A DNA stretch of 64,000 nucleotides from Gamsiella multidivaricata (Eukaryota > Mortierellomycota > Mortierellomycetes > Mortierellales > Mortierellaceae): contig NW_026251724.1 in NCBI RefSeq assembly GCF_025024155.1, positions 124,001 through 188,000 on the forward strand. The letters run 5' to 3'. Both the position numbers and the translations under genes were made by a program. The notes beneath the pieces were generated by a model. The model searched no databases. It had not been told where the DNA came from and worked only from the letters and a program-made list of their open reading frames with translations. Below, in pieces: positions 21,501-32,239 of this stretch (within the stretch, counting starts at the first letter, position 1; the number at the start of each line of letters is the position of its first letter).

Positions 21501-23740
21501 TTGCCATCCGAACCGACCTTGTCCCAGCGGAAGAGGCATTTAGCCTCAAGCTCATACCACACCATACCCATCGAACCCTCGAAACTCTCCGGTCGGACCT
21601 CGTTCTTAGTCACAGGCAAGAGCCACTCCCAGCGCCACTCATCAATCGCTGCTGCTGCTGTGGGGTTCATATTGGTTTGATGGCTTGTCAATGGAGATGC
21701 CTGGATGTTGTTCTGATTATCATGCATTGTACTCAACGTAGATCCTGATGCCACTGCTGCTGCGACAGTGGCAGCTAGTGAAAGGCCCTTGATTTGCCCA
21801 GTGCTAAAGGCATCCACACCAACTTCCTCCACTTGCCTGTCCTGGAAGGGTAATATCAACTTCTTATCCCATACCGTCCGCGACCAGTGATGCTTGTCAA
21901 TCTCGAAAGACACCAAATCCTGCCGCGCCCACGATATTGATTCCTTTAGACGTAAGTGCAGCACCAGCGAAACAAAGTGAAATTTCCGCCCGGGCAATCG
22001 TGGGATGTGCAAGATTAATCTGCCTGATACTGAGGGTCGATCGGTTGGGATCTCGATCGAGCGCGGCTGAAATGTGATCGTCGGCATGTTCTGAGCCGTA
22101 GGGCGTTGGTTCCTGTGTCCTTGTGGATACTGTTGCTTGACAGGGCTTTCTGCAGAGTCATTCGAAGGTGCATGAGGTTCAGAGTCCCACCTTCTGCAGT
22201 TTTTTTTGGATCCCGATCTCTTGCTATGCTCCTTGATAAAGCTGGCGAACCCAGACCTTCTACCAGTGATTGTATCTTTTACATTTGCAGATTGCCCATT
22301 TTGCTTCTGCTGATGTTGCTGACCCATTAGTTGGAACTGACGTGGCAATAGTAAAGACTGTCGACGAGGTCGCTCAACGATGGGTGAACGAGGCTCCTGT
22401 GGCGCCATTACGGGCACTGTTATTGACGGCTGCTGTACAGGTGGAGTTGTTTCGCCATTGTTGATCCTTAATATCGATGTTAGTGCTGCAGTTCCTTCAA
22501 TAGTCCCTTGACCCTGGGCCTGTCCCACACCCGCACTCGCACCCGCTACCAAAACTGAGGTACTGCTCTTTACCCTTTTATGAACTGAAAAAGGCGAGCT
22601 TACAGAGATCGGCTGCGGGATAGTCGAGCGTGAAGGTGCGCCCGAGCAAGGTAAAGAGGGCAAACTGCGTGAACGCCTCAGCTGTCTTTGATCTGCCTGG
22701 TGGAATGTGACCTGATTCTGGCTGTCTGGACGATTTACATGGCTCTGAAAGAGTGATTTTGGCTGGAGTTGAGAATGCGGCCGACACCTTGGCTGACTTG
22801 ATACTGGAGAGGTGACAGATGATGAGAGCGCGGAAGAAGAGGCAGACGAGAATGGTGAGGACGAGCTGGGCACAACTGCCGTAGTCTCATCGGGCAGGAT
22901 GTCACTTGGATTGAGGATAAGCAGCGAATGCTGTTGCTCCAGGCTATCTTGGCACTCGTCGCGATCGTCAAAGCCGTCGTAGCCGCCGTGAATATTGCTA
23001 CTGCGGGGGGCTTCTGACCTCGTAATTTGCACTGCAGCCCCTAGCACCCCGCGGCTCTTAGAGGAGTGAACCGATATCGAGCTGACGGCTGAGGTGGCCG
23101 ACGAAGCTGAGTCCAGAGGGTTCCGTCGGTGTCGGACTCTGGTGCTACTGTCTATGTTGCTGCTGCCGAAGTCGAAGGGCCGGAAATGAGTGCTTCCCAG
23201 AATACGAGATGTCCCGGGCTCTCCTTCTCCATCCTCCCAATCCTTGTCAAGGACATGAATGTCCTCTGGTCGCATACTGTGTTGCTGAACACTATGCTTT
23301 CCGACATGTCTACAAGCCTTGTCATCGTCGCTGTCCTTGTTATCATCGCCTTGGCGAGTACTGCTCAACAGTGGTTCTGGAAGCTGCTGCTCTGTGCTCA
23401 CTTTTGCATCGATATCTTCTGCTCCTGATGGCTCCTGCTTTGGAGGCCCTTGCTCCGTTTTTGAGTCTGAACCGTCCCTTTTGGCTCTCACAGCCGCGAT
23501 ATCATATGCATCCTCCATCACATCGACTTCAGCTGCATCCAAATCGCTGTCACCGGGCTCTTTGACTATCTCATCAACATCCAGTCTTGCAATATTGTCT
23601 GTGGTCAACTCCTTATCGTCTGGAGCGGCCACCACATTTGTCGGTGGTTTTGTTGGAGATTCGTGCAGGGTAACCGCGTCGACAGCCATAGCCAGGGCAT
23701 CGGTTCGAGCCGTGTCCGTCGAGATGTGCCCATTGGCCAT
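17846..23740 (-). CDS. Large arrestin-like protein
   Basis: Exons 23740-21397, 21294-20166 and 20072-17846 join in phase to 1899 residues. Residues 1 to about 540 are disordered and Ser/Pro-rich. An arrestin-type beta-sandwich follows: PSVSGRLILHIPR, VSLVLHLRLKESISW, an EWRWEWLLPV strand and SFEGSMGMVWYELEAKC, the usual pattern of the arrestin N-terminal half. The C-terminal half (AIIPGAKVQVQIQVPSI, IPTAGVPSRSIKLLLGPTF, ARIELKHYLTFRLSIDVLEY) is split by long Ser/Thr-rich and Gln-rich insertions, including a long poly-Gln run. Fungal alpha-arrestins act as adaptors for Rsp5-type ubiquitin ligases in membrane-protein endocytosis; I did not spot a clear PPxY motif, so that role is inferred. Length is two to three times the usual. 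Confidence 0.7.
18489..18555. repeat. CTG/TTG repeat coding poly-Gln
   Basis: Mixed CTG and TTG units on the plus strand read CAG and CAA in the minus-strand arrestin-like gene, giving a run of more than 20 Gln in the C-terminal part. Confidence 0.85.
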
Positions 23741-24808
23741 TGCTACTGATACCAGAAAGTACGTTCATGTTGTGTGAGCACACGCATGTAACTGCTTCGC
23801 CGTATTAATTTTCTTGTTCAGGATGGCTTCTGTGTTACCGAGATTTTAAATTCGCGCTCGCCACCACGAAGGCCTTCGACGGGAAAAGTACGAGACAAGA
23901 TTAAACGGGAAAAACGGATTAGGGGGCGCGTAATGGGTTCAGTGGCAAAGTTCAGGGATTTCGAGGAGATGGTGGTTAGAGGGAGAGAGAGGGAGAGAGA
24001 GAAAGAGAAAGCGAGAAAGTGAGAGAGTGGGGGAGTGAAGAGTGGAGGAGCGGCGAGTACAAATACAGGCGCCTCAGTGCGTCGGATGCAAAGAAGGCGC
24101 CCAGATCGCATTGATCGATATACGACAGTCGGAGGGACGGACAGGCCCCCTCCCTCCTTTCAAAAGGCGCGCTTTGACAGACGTCCAACCTGCTTTTCGT
24201 GATTATAACAGCTCAGCGATAGCAACGAGGAAAATAAAGGCGAGAGAAGGAAGCTTACTTCATGCCACTCCCTCTCTTCCACCGCCTCGTCTCCCACTGC
24301 ATTGGCAAACCATATACTGAAGCGGTCCTTCTCGGATCTGGTCCAGCCCCGAGTGTCCTTGAGCGTTCTTGAGCGTTGCTGCACTGCACGCGTTAATTTA
24401 TTAGTAAGATCAGGGGGTCCAAGGGGGTGAGACGGAGAAGGAAGGGGCGTGTGAGAGACAACTGTTGATAGCCATCTTTCTTCGAGATAACTTGAGACTG
24501 GATGACAAAGATATGGCAGCTCTTCAAAAGAAGAAAAGGGAGGGGCTTCGCCTTACCCTTCCAGCCAGTTTCCGTATCACGATGTGGACTTGGATCCGTG
24601 CGTCTTCTCCAGGCCCCTTATTGGTCCCTTTCCTCCCGCGACGGTATGTCTTCCCCTGTCCATCTGTCCTTGATAGCCGGCTATTCGTTAGAAAAGGTCG
24701 TAGTATGCAAGTAATAGTCTGTGTATATTTTATTTTTTCTATATCTTTACATGGTGGGCTGCCATTGAATATTAGTCTACTGTACAAGTGTGTCTTCTCT
24801 GATGGATT
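23741..24808. other. Intergenic region with GA-rich tract
   Basis: Upstream of the arrestin-like gene and downstream of the next minus-strand gene. A purine tract of GAGA and GGGA units spans about 23970-24030, roughly 250 bp upstream of the arrestin-like ATG, and is a plausible promoter element. The remaining frames look non-coding. Confidence 0.5.
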
Positions 24809-26515
24809 TTACGCATAGCTGCCATCGTATGCCTGGCCACCACCTCCTACACGCATTTGCGTCGGCAATCTTGCGCTGTTGGACCGTGCAATCGGTGTTG
24901 GGTATGCGTCCATCTCGATTGGCACGACAGGAGAGCCTCCACGGCTGCCCGAACGACCGTACCGATCAGCGGGGGAATTGGCATATGAGCCTAAGCTCGA
25001 ACCAGAGTGCGACGACAGACTGGATCCTGAGAGGTCGGCCAAGCCTTGGGTTGTGATCCTTGGCCTAGAATTGGCGCGCTCAATAGCACGAGCGGATGGT
25101 GGGAGACCGACGGGCATGGACGACGACGACGACGATTCTGAGCGGGCCACAGGGGTGCGGTTAGAGTTCGATCTCTTCACAGGTTGCAAGGGCCGGGGTT
25201 GGCTAAGAGCTTGCTGCTGACTAAGAAGTTGCTGCTGGTATGTGGGACGCGGTGCCTGTGGTGTATTATAGTCCTCATAGGCTTGAATGACACGAGCTGG
25301 CTTATAGGAGTTGTCGATGGTTGAAGCCGTGAGTGGAGGAAGGCTATAGTCGGTTCTGTCTTGGGGCTCATCTTGGTAGCGCGCCAATGGGTCGGCGATG
25401 TCTCGTCGCTCACCACGGCCTTGTTGCGCATGTGCGTTTCTCTCAGAGTTCGATCTCTCAGAGTTCGATCTCTCTGGAAGGCGGCCACTATTGTTTCTCC
25501 TCGGTAGTTGTTGTCCCGTCCTTCCCCCAGCGGGAACATACCGTTCACTTTCACCGAACCTGACACCTGCCCCGCCTCGTGGGCCTTGGCGATGTTCCTC
25601 AGAGCGGTTCTCGTAAGTAGGGGCGCTTCTATTGGCATCTGCGATGTGGGTATTCTGCATCCCTCCAGGCCCGATATCATCCATAAGCCTTTGTTTGCTG
25701 GTGGAGGTCTGCTTGGACAGAGCATCACCGCTATGCTTCTCACTTTTCTTTTCGATCGCCGGACTACCCTTTCCACCTTTACCTCCCGGGGACGTACGAC
25801 CGGCTTCAACAGAACCGAACTTCTCGATGTCCCTTCGGAATTGTCTCCTGAACTGTGCTCGTTTCACGGTTGCGATAACGATGACGATCGAGAAAATAAG
25901 GAAGAAGGCACCGTTGACGAGGATACCCGTGGTCAGGTTGTAGCCAGCGATGACTGCTGGGCGACCGAAGAGGACTGTGTCACCTTTGGTGTCGGGGAGA
26001 GGGGTCGTGACAGGCGAGGGGACTGCGATGGAGGAGGATGTGGGTGAGGTAGCGGAGGATGGTATTGAGGATACTGTTGATGTGGACATGGTTGGTTTGG
26101 AAGTTGGGGTGGATGCAGACCTTGTTGATGAGGGTGAAGGGGATGCTGTAGAAGTGTGCTGAGTTTCTGCAGTGTATGGCGCTCGCTTGAGGAGTTGATG
26201 GGAACTAGTGTCGATTTCAGGTACTACTGTTGGCACTGGGGTAGATATGAGTTGAGATGCTGCTACGACAGGCGAAAGAGCGGATTCTACTGGAGCCAAC
26301 CAAAGGTTTGAGCACAGACTGATGACGACGAGGACAAGAATGAAGAACGAGGAGGTCGCGCGTGAGGTCGAGGATGAGGATGAGACTGATGGAAGCAAGA
26401 AAGATGCTGTGGAGGATAGTGTCGAGGCTGTGCGAGGGGTTGAAGAAAGAGACATTTTTGTTCTTGAATCCGAGTCCGGAGATTTATATGGCGCTGTGCG
26501 ACGACTGATGGGCAT
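24809..26515 (-). CDS. Ser/Thr-rich single-pass membrane protein
   Basis: Single open frame of 568 codons; the ATG at codon 21 (26455) may be the true start. Unrecognised family. Layout: Ser-rich N-terminus, hydrophobic segment (FFILVLVVISLCSNLWL, a signal peptide or anchor), Ser/Thr/Pro-rich presumably O-mannosylated region of about 100 residues, second hydrophobic segment (ILVNGAFFLIFSIVIVIATV) directly followed by basic residues (KRAQFRRQFRR), then a long cytoplasmic tail rich in Ser, Arg, Gln and Asn with SNS-type repeats. This topology resembles fungal wall-stress sensors (WSC, Mid2), but no WSC cysteine domain is visible, so the role is inferred from architecture only. No intron needed. 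Confidence 0.6.
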   Translation of the reverse strand: MPISRRTAPYKSPDSDSRTKMSLSSTPRTASTLSSTASFLLPSVSSSSSTSRATSSFFILVLVVISLCSNLWLAPVESALSPVVAASQLISTPVPTVVPEIDTSSHQLLKRAPYTAETQHTSTASPSPSSTRSASTPTSKPTMSTSTVSSIPSSATSPTSSSIAVPSPVTTPLPDTKGDTVLFGRPAVIAGYNLTTGILVNGAFFLIFSIVIVIATVKRAQFRRQFRRDIEKFGSVEAGRTSPGGKGGKGSPAIEKKSEKHSGDALSKQTSTSKQRLMDDIGPGGMQNTHIADANRSAPTYENRSEEHRQGPRGGAGVRFGESERYVPAGGRTGQQLPRRNNSGRLPERSNSERSNSERNAHAQQGRGERRDIADPLARYQDEPQDRTDYSLPPLTASTIDNSYKPARVIQAYEDYNTPQAPRPTYQQQLLSQQQALSQPRPLQPVKRSNSNRTPVARSESSSSSSMPVGLPPSARAIERANSRPRITTQGLADLSGSSLSSHSGSSLGSYANSPADRYGRSGSRGGSPVVPIEMDAYPTPIARSNSARLPTQMRVGGGGQAYDGSYA

Positions 26516-28326
26516 ACGGGCAGTGGGCGAATAGGATGGGTCTGGAATGCAGACAGGGGAATCAGTCGGGGCGTGAAGACAGGATGCAATCTAATTTCTC
26601 ACTAAGCGGTAAACAAAAGGCGGCAAGAAAGGATATGGTCGGACAATTGGCGCCAAGAGGCTTCAACAATAGGGAATGAATTATGAATGAGGTAGTGAGA
26701 GTGGGCCGGGGAAGGAGGGAGGGAGTGGCCGGTTTTATACGAATCCGTAGAAGTCAGCAGAATGAGGATACGACCAAGGAGCCACTGATGTGAAGGACGA
26801 CGGATGAAACCCGCTGCTGTCTTTGGTGCCTCTCTGTGCAAACGTGTGATGCGCAATATTGCATGTTATATTGAAGGGAGAACTGATATTTGTTTGTTTT
26901 CCTTCCTTGATTGCCGTTTGCGGCGCACATTCGTGTGTCAAATGATGTAGAATGATAGTTTCTACAGCCTGAAGTACAGTACAGGGAGGTCAGGCGAATC
27001 GAAGCGGTGTATATACGCTGTCATGGCGACCACGTTGATTGCAATATATGAACACTCGAGTAAAATGAATTTGAAACAGGACAGGGGCACACAGACAAGA
27101 ACACTGCCGAAATCCAAACTCAACCTTGTGCACCAACTCCGCGAACCACTGACAACAACAGGTATACCCCAGTCCAAACCCAAAAGAACCGCCTGCAAGA
27201 AGGGAACGATAACCCTCCTCCCTCTACACTCATTCTGTACCTGCTTAGGTGGCTAAGGGTCCCCTTACATAAAAACTTGCGTCTCTGGACAAGCCATCTA
27301 CGTGCTTTATTCACTGCTAGTTAACGAGAACCCTAGTCCTTCAATAAACCTGGACCTCATAGTCAAAGCCTAAAGGTGTAGGTAGTGTCGCAGCAGAAGC
27401 CTGTTCTCGCGTAAACCTATCTATCAAGTCGACGGTACTTTCTCCAAGATATATATGGGGGAAGGGTGATATCTTCCAAAATTCATTCGTTTATGCAATT
27501 CGTCCAATCAACAAACCCACTTTGAGTCAAGCCGAGCTGGACACTTCTTACCATTTACAGAAGGGTAACCACTTTATCTCTCAACCCTTTGGTAGACTAA
27601 GTCTTGCATCACAGAGACTTCATGCAAAATCATCTACCATTATGTTCAGACCCCATTCTAGAGATACACATGTACGTTGCGCCTTGTTGTACAATATTCC
27701 GGTATTCTTTGAGTAACCTGAACACAAAGATAAAGAGACAAATAAAATTTGCCAACGGAGCTATATTGCAATCTCAAAGTGAACGATCGGTCGCATCCAC
27801 CAAAAGAAAACATGGTCTTTGCTCGGTAAGAGAGCAGAGGCATCTTTTCAAAGTGGAGACTTGTTGTTGTTTTTTGCTTGCAATCTTGTTCGTTCACAAT
27901 TCACGCCTCAAAAAGTGCAAACATCATACTGCGGCTGTAATTTATTAGTGTATAGAAGTATAGATGAATGGCATGAATGGACGAATAAACGAATAGATGT
28001 ACCAGTTGAAGTTTCATCGACGCCAAAAACGCCAATATTCAGATCCTGAGAGCAACGAATGGCGTGGGCCAATGTTTTATAACCATAAATGGGTGCAACT
28101 TGAGTTGATCGATGGACCAATTACTGGAACGGACTCCATGTCGCAGCAAAAAAAGCAAATGCTATCGCCACCCATTGGAATAGGCCACCGGCAAGCACCA
28201 CTTGCGAACCCGAGCTGCAAGTCTGACAGAATGCTATAATATCAAGGAGTGCACACACACACATACAACTTGCCGTCAGTACGCATCAAGGGCGATATAT
28301 CTAAACCAAGTAATCTTCCATTCTCC
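26516..28326. other. Intergenic region, about 1.8 kb
   Basis: Between two minus-strand genes. The first part is promoter and 5' UTR of the Ser/Thr-rich membrane protein gene; the last part is downstream of the DUF7137-like gene. Short frames show no splice logic or family likeness. I see nothing definite in it. Confidence 0.5.
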
Positions 28327-29534
28327 TCATGCGTTCGCTCCCAGCATGCAATGTACTCCGGTATTACCCCCTGTCCTTGGAATATATGGCTCCTGCATGA
28401 CAATGGCGCCAGGAATAGCAAAGAAAAATCATTAGAGTCAGCGCAATCTGCTTTACTGTGCACCGACCAGCTACAATACTATAATGAAGAGCACGGACAG
28501 ATCTTAAAACGATCCTTACAGGGATGTAAAGACCAAACTGCAGGTCAGAAAATGGCATCAGGTGCCCGCTGGTCGCTATTCCTTGCTTCCCGATATTGGT
28601 GTCATATACATTCCTACGTACACATCGTAAAAAGTGGGGTCATTAGACATAGAACGCAGTTGTGTAGCAGAGGTCGTGAGCGGTCGCCGTCACTTACAAA
28701 GTGTAAAATCCCATGAATAGGGCCGGGCTCGTCACTGTGGCTGTGTTCCAGACCACAGAGGTCGTCAATCCAGAGACATTAGCCACGGGCCATACCATCT
28801 TTGTGGTCCCCGACAAACTGATCTCGATGGTCAAGTTTGTCGGCGGAAATACCAGAGTCGTATTGTCGAACGCCCACTCAAAGATAATGTTAGACCCCAC
28901 GGGAAACAGCGGTGGATTAGCCGTGTTTTGTTTGGGCTGAACCATGGACAGGCGACTGACAGGGCGGCGAGGGTCTATCACGGAACTACCACCAATCACA
29001 GTGCCGCCGCCTGTTCCTATCACAGTTCCGCCGATGGGTGGCAGCGTAGAGCTGATTGTTCCGGGCGATCGCGGCGGCGAGATAATGGCCCCTCCAGGTC
29101 CGACCATAGTTCCACCACTGCTATCGGGTTGCTGCGAAGGTGACGATGGCTGAGAAGGTACTGACAAAGTTTCCAATTGCGGTGCAGAACCGTCGCCATT
29201 ACCGCCAAGACCTCTTCTTTCTCCTCCCCCTCTATTTGAATCTATGAGTGCTGAAGGTGGGGTTCCTGTGGAGGATGGATTCTGCTGTTGTCGGACTGGA
29301 GTAAGGGAAAATATAGCGAGGGTTGATAAAGAGGAGTACATGAGTACTTGCGCTCTCTCAGTAGGGACATTACTTCGCGTCCATTCGATAGTGCGTAAAA
29401 AAAGTACCATAAAGTCGATGGTTATTAGATTCCGAGGCAGATACCACAGAAAGCAGTACGGCAAGGGCTATGGTGGATACGATCAGCCACTTTGAAGCTG
29501 TGGATCTGAAGCTGTAAGAAGATAGTCTTATCAT
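28327..29534 (-). CDS. DUF7137-like secreted/membrane protein
   Basis: Exons 29534-29408, 29295-28698, 28613-28520 and 28392-28327 join in phase to 294 residues. An N-terminal hydrophobic segment (WLIVSTIALAVLLSVVSA) is a signal peptide. A Pro/Gly/Ser-rich linker with GGT-VIGTGGGT repeats follows, then a beta-rich core: FPVGSNIIFEWAFDNTTLV, NLTIEISLSGTTKMVWPV, TSVVWNTATV, ALFMGFYTLNVYD, and an end resembling LQFGLYIPEPYIP. This order matches fungal proteins with the uncharacterised DUF7137 domain. The two 3' exons were found only by splicing; the unspliced frame would end after GFYTL. Function is unknown; probably extracytoplasmic. The stop codon is TGA. Confidence 0.7.
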
Positions 29535-30095
29535 TGCTGTGTTCGTTAGAATAAAGTGGCTGCAATGCTTGTGACAATGTGGGACGGCCAGTAGATATAT
29601 TTTGGGAGCCTGCAATGAGAGAAATAATGAAGACTTGTAGAGGAGAAGGTTGCAAAACAATAACGCAGAACGTGAAGAGAGGAGTCACCAGCCAGGATAC
29701 GGATGGTCACCGATCTCTCTTCCGGCTAATTTTATTTTGTTTTTAGGTAGGAAATGGGAGCAGCCAGAAGATGCATCCCTGTTCGGCACCCTTGACCATT
29801 ACCTTCGCCTTGCCCCTTTGGCCTGAACCTCGAATTCGACCACATCTTCTTATACAGGGCAACAGCAGACTCCCACTTTACTGGTGCATCTCAAGGACGA
29901 GGTAAGGGGGTAGAAGGGGCTTTCTATGTTCTGAAGATACCATTGATGAGCCCACAACCTCCAAGTCCCAATACCCATGCCATTATACATGGTCTCTTTC
30001 ACGCCGAGAACTCAGGACAAAGTCTTTGGGTCAGCCACGCGGCTGGTTAGCTCATGCTCCATTACACTCGCAGCTGAAATAGGACATTTATTGTG
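29535..30095. other. Intergenic region
   Basis: Between the DUF7137-like gene start and the HUS1 stop, both on the minus strand. It holds the promoter of the former and the 3' UTR of the latter. Nothing else seen. Confidence 0.5.
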
Positions 30096-31503
30096 CTATT
30101 TGGCGCTTTCAGGGATAAAGTACGTCAAAGTGGCATCCTGGGTGTTGTCCTTCAAGTAGACGTAGAACAGGATAGAATGGCTCGGAACGATACCTATAGT
30201 TATGCCACAAGGAATTATGAGATGGAGCCATTAAGCATCACAAGAAGTGAGAGCGCATTGTAACACGGTACTTACTGCAAATCACATTCAGCGGCTTCAC
30301 GTAATGGCTCTGCAGCACTTTCTGAAGATCCGACACCCTGACCAAGACGCTTGCAAAGTCCTTTGGCTGTGACCGCAATCTATCGAGATGTGGGTGTTCT
30401 TCGTCATCGTCCTTCAAGACAGGGTTGTGCAGGTTCGTAAACCGGGTCTCCACATGTGCCTTCTCAGCGGCACCATAGTGCGCTGCTATCATTCCTCCAT
30501 CCTTGTCTGAATCATAATGACTGAGCTGCTGTACGCCATCCGATGTTGTAAAGACCATCTCGCCAGCAAGATTTGCCGAAATCACAACATAGTCTGAGAT
30601 GCTTTTGTAGCTGGAGGCCACATGGCGAAGCCGTTCGAGCTGAGGCAGCATGATATGCACTTCAGGGGTCGGAATCATGGGCTCATCGAAAACCGATGTA
30701 TTACTTGCTCCATCTGCTGTTAAGATCTTGACGATCGGGACGTTCTGAGTGATAGGTCGTGAATTCCCTTGATGATCCTAACGATGTGATGATACGTCCT
30801 CATCAGCAAATTCACATCGAGAAGACAGCAAACATCACCGCGGTATGCAAATGGACTGTGGGAGGTATACCTCAGTCGTGATAGTGAAGGTAAGGTAGGC
30901 ATCTGCGGACCGTCCTGTCATGCGCATTACTATCGCAGAGGCATTGTTGCACGTTCTCATCGCTAGTATCATATCCTCGACCTTCATCTCCAAATAGATC
31001 TCGTTATTTGAATTGGATTCGATCTTGTACTCGTGGAACAAACTCTCCTATCAAATGAAGACCAAAGGCCACTGACGTTTAAAATATGTATAGCCGTTAT
31101 TACAATCCGTCTCAGCCCATCGTTTGTTGCCTGCGCACCTTGGGTAGCCTCCTATTGTATGATGGGACGGAGAGTAGGGTCGGGATTGAGTATCTGCCTC
31201 TTAAAAACTATACCCATCGTTTGCCGTGAGTGGGAAAAAGAGCAAACTTACGACCAGCATTGGATAGACCCACCCCCAGTAGTGGGATCGCTGTCGCCTA
31301 GGCCGTGGATAGCCCCGAAGGCAACAAAGTCAGGGGTGAATTTGAGAAAGCACGACCGTCCGATCTTTTCCACAGCCTGGGCGATTTCTAATACAAAGAT
31401 GATATTTGTTATTTAACTGAAGCAGACTTGGGCCAGGTAGTGTACGTTTTATGTTCTTACTGAAGAATAAGAGGTCTCGTTGTATCTTGGCTCTAAGTCT
31501 CAT
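30096..31503 (-). CDS. HUS1: Checkpoint clamp subunit HUS1
   Basis: HUS1 is a subunit of the 9-1-1 (Rad9-Rad1-Hus1) clamp loaded at damaged DNA to activate checkpoint kinases. Exons 31503-31461, 31387-31252, 31042-30871, 30777-30276 and 30193-30096 give 316 residues, close to the usual 280-300. Family landmarks: MRLRAKIQ at the N-terminus (human MKFRAKI), NSNNEIYLEM in the first half, ITQNVPIVKI before the interdomain linker, PTPEVHIMLPQLERLRHV, SDYVVISANLAGEMVF, and the C-terminal LTYFIPESAK (human LQYFIPALS). The acceptor of exon 3 is the least certain: the junction that keeps frame uses the third of three nearby AGs. Three ACGCGT boxes lie about 210-240 bp upstream of the ATG. Confidence 0.9.
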
Positions 31504-31711
31504 GACGAGCACGAATCACAAGTTTTGATGAATGGGAGACCCGAGGTTGAGAATGAAAGAGAAGGATGGCGCGAATGAGGAAGTGTTAGTTGACAATGTT
31601 TGGGAATCGGGATGAGAAGATGAATAGGTGAGTTGGTGGCAACGAACTTAGAGAGGAACGGCTTAGTCAATTTGGTGGCAACACAGGGAAAGTCTTGTTG
31701 ATCTTTTTTGA

Positions 31712-31741
31712 ACGCGTGAACGCGTTTCTAAATGGACGCGT
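31712..31741. promoter_or_regulatory. Triple ACGCGT (MCB-like) cluster upstream of HUS1
   Basis: Three ACGCGT hexamers at 31712-31717, 31720-31725 and 31736-31741, about 210-240 bp upstream of the HUS1 ATG. ACGCGT is the MluI cell-cycle box bound in yeasts by MBF (Mbp1-Swi6 type), which drives G1/S and DNA-replication/repair genes. Seen directly; the regulatory meaning is inferred from yeast. Confidence 0.6.
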
Positions 31742-31777
31742 ACACTTGAACTTCGCCTTTTTTTTTTGTCTCGGTGC

Positions 31778-32239
31778 TTATATACTTACGCACACAATCA
31801 CATACAAATCGTTCGTACAAGAGCTCTCAGACCATCTTTCCAGCGAATGAAACATACGGAATAAACATTGACATGAGGATGCACTCTGCCCCTTTCCATG
31901 GTGCCTTGTAATATCAAACGTATTCATCGAACCATTGGGGTTTGTGCGTTCGATCCAAAGTTTGGAGCGACCCAAACATTTGTTTCTTCTGCAAGCCGCA
32001 GCTGTAGGAAAGTCTCTACAAGACTTGACTAGACAAAGAAATGACTTCCTGGACCAGTATTGCTCATGATAAAAAGAGTTTCCCGACGTGTCCAATGCAG
32101 TACGAACATTCAGCGTCATGCTGTGTTGAAAAACAACATGTAGCTTCTTCGGCGCGATATATTCGACAAGAGGCTTTGCGTCCTGCTTGGTATTCACTTC
32201 CAAGATCGGATGAGCATCAGCGGGAGTGAATTTTGGCAT
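31778..32239 (-). CDS. Possible small protein of unknown family
   Basis: A 153-codon open frame inside the divergent intergenic region. The first 65 residues (start MPKFTPADAHPILEV, then YIAPKKLHVVFQH) have protein-like composition; the rest looks less so and may be intronic. I do not recognise the family and cannot place introns. It could be the first exon of a small gene or a chance frame. Confidence 0.2.
   Translation of the reverse strand: MPKFTPADAHPILEVNTKQDAKPLVEYIAPKKLHVVFQHSMTLNVRTALDTSGNSFYHEQYWSRKSFLCLVKSCRDFPTAAACRRNKCLGRSKLWIERTNPNGSMNTFDITRHHGKGQSASSCQCLFRMFHSLERWSESSCTNDLYVIVCVSI

Noticed and set aside
28694..29464. Single-exon model of the DUF7137-like gene ending after GFYTL
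   Set aside because: A donor lies right at that point, and two further exons continue the family pattern (NVYD..., LQFGLYIP, EPYIP) in phase.
31778..32239. Mitochondrial ribosomal protein
   Set aside because: Size and N-terminus suggested it, but no family motif could be confirmed, so it is left unnamed.
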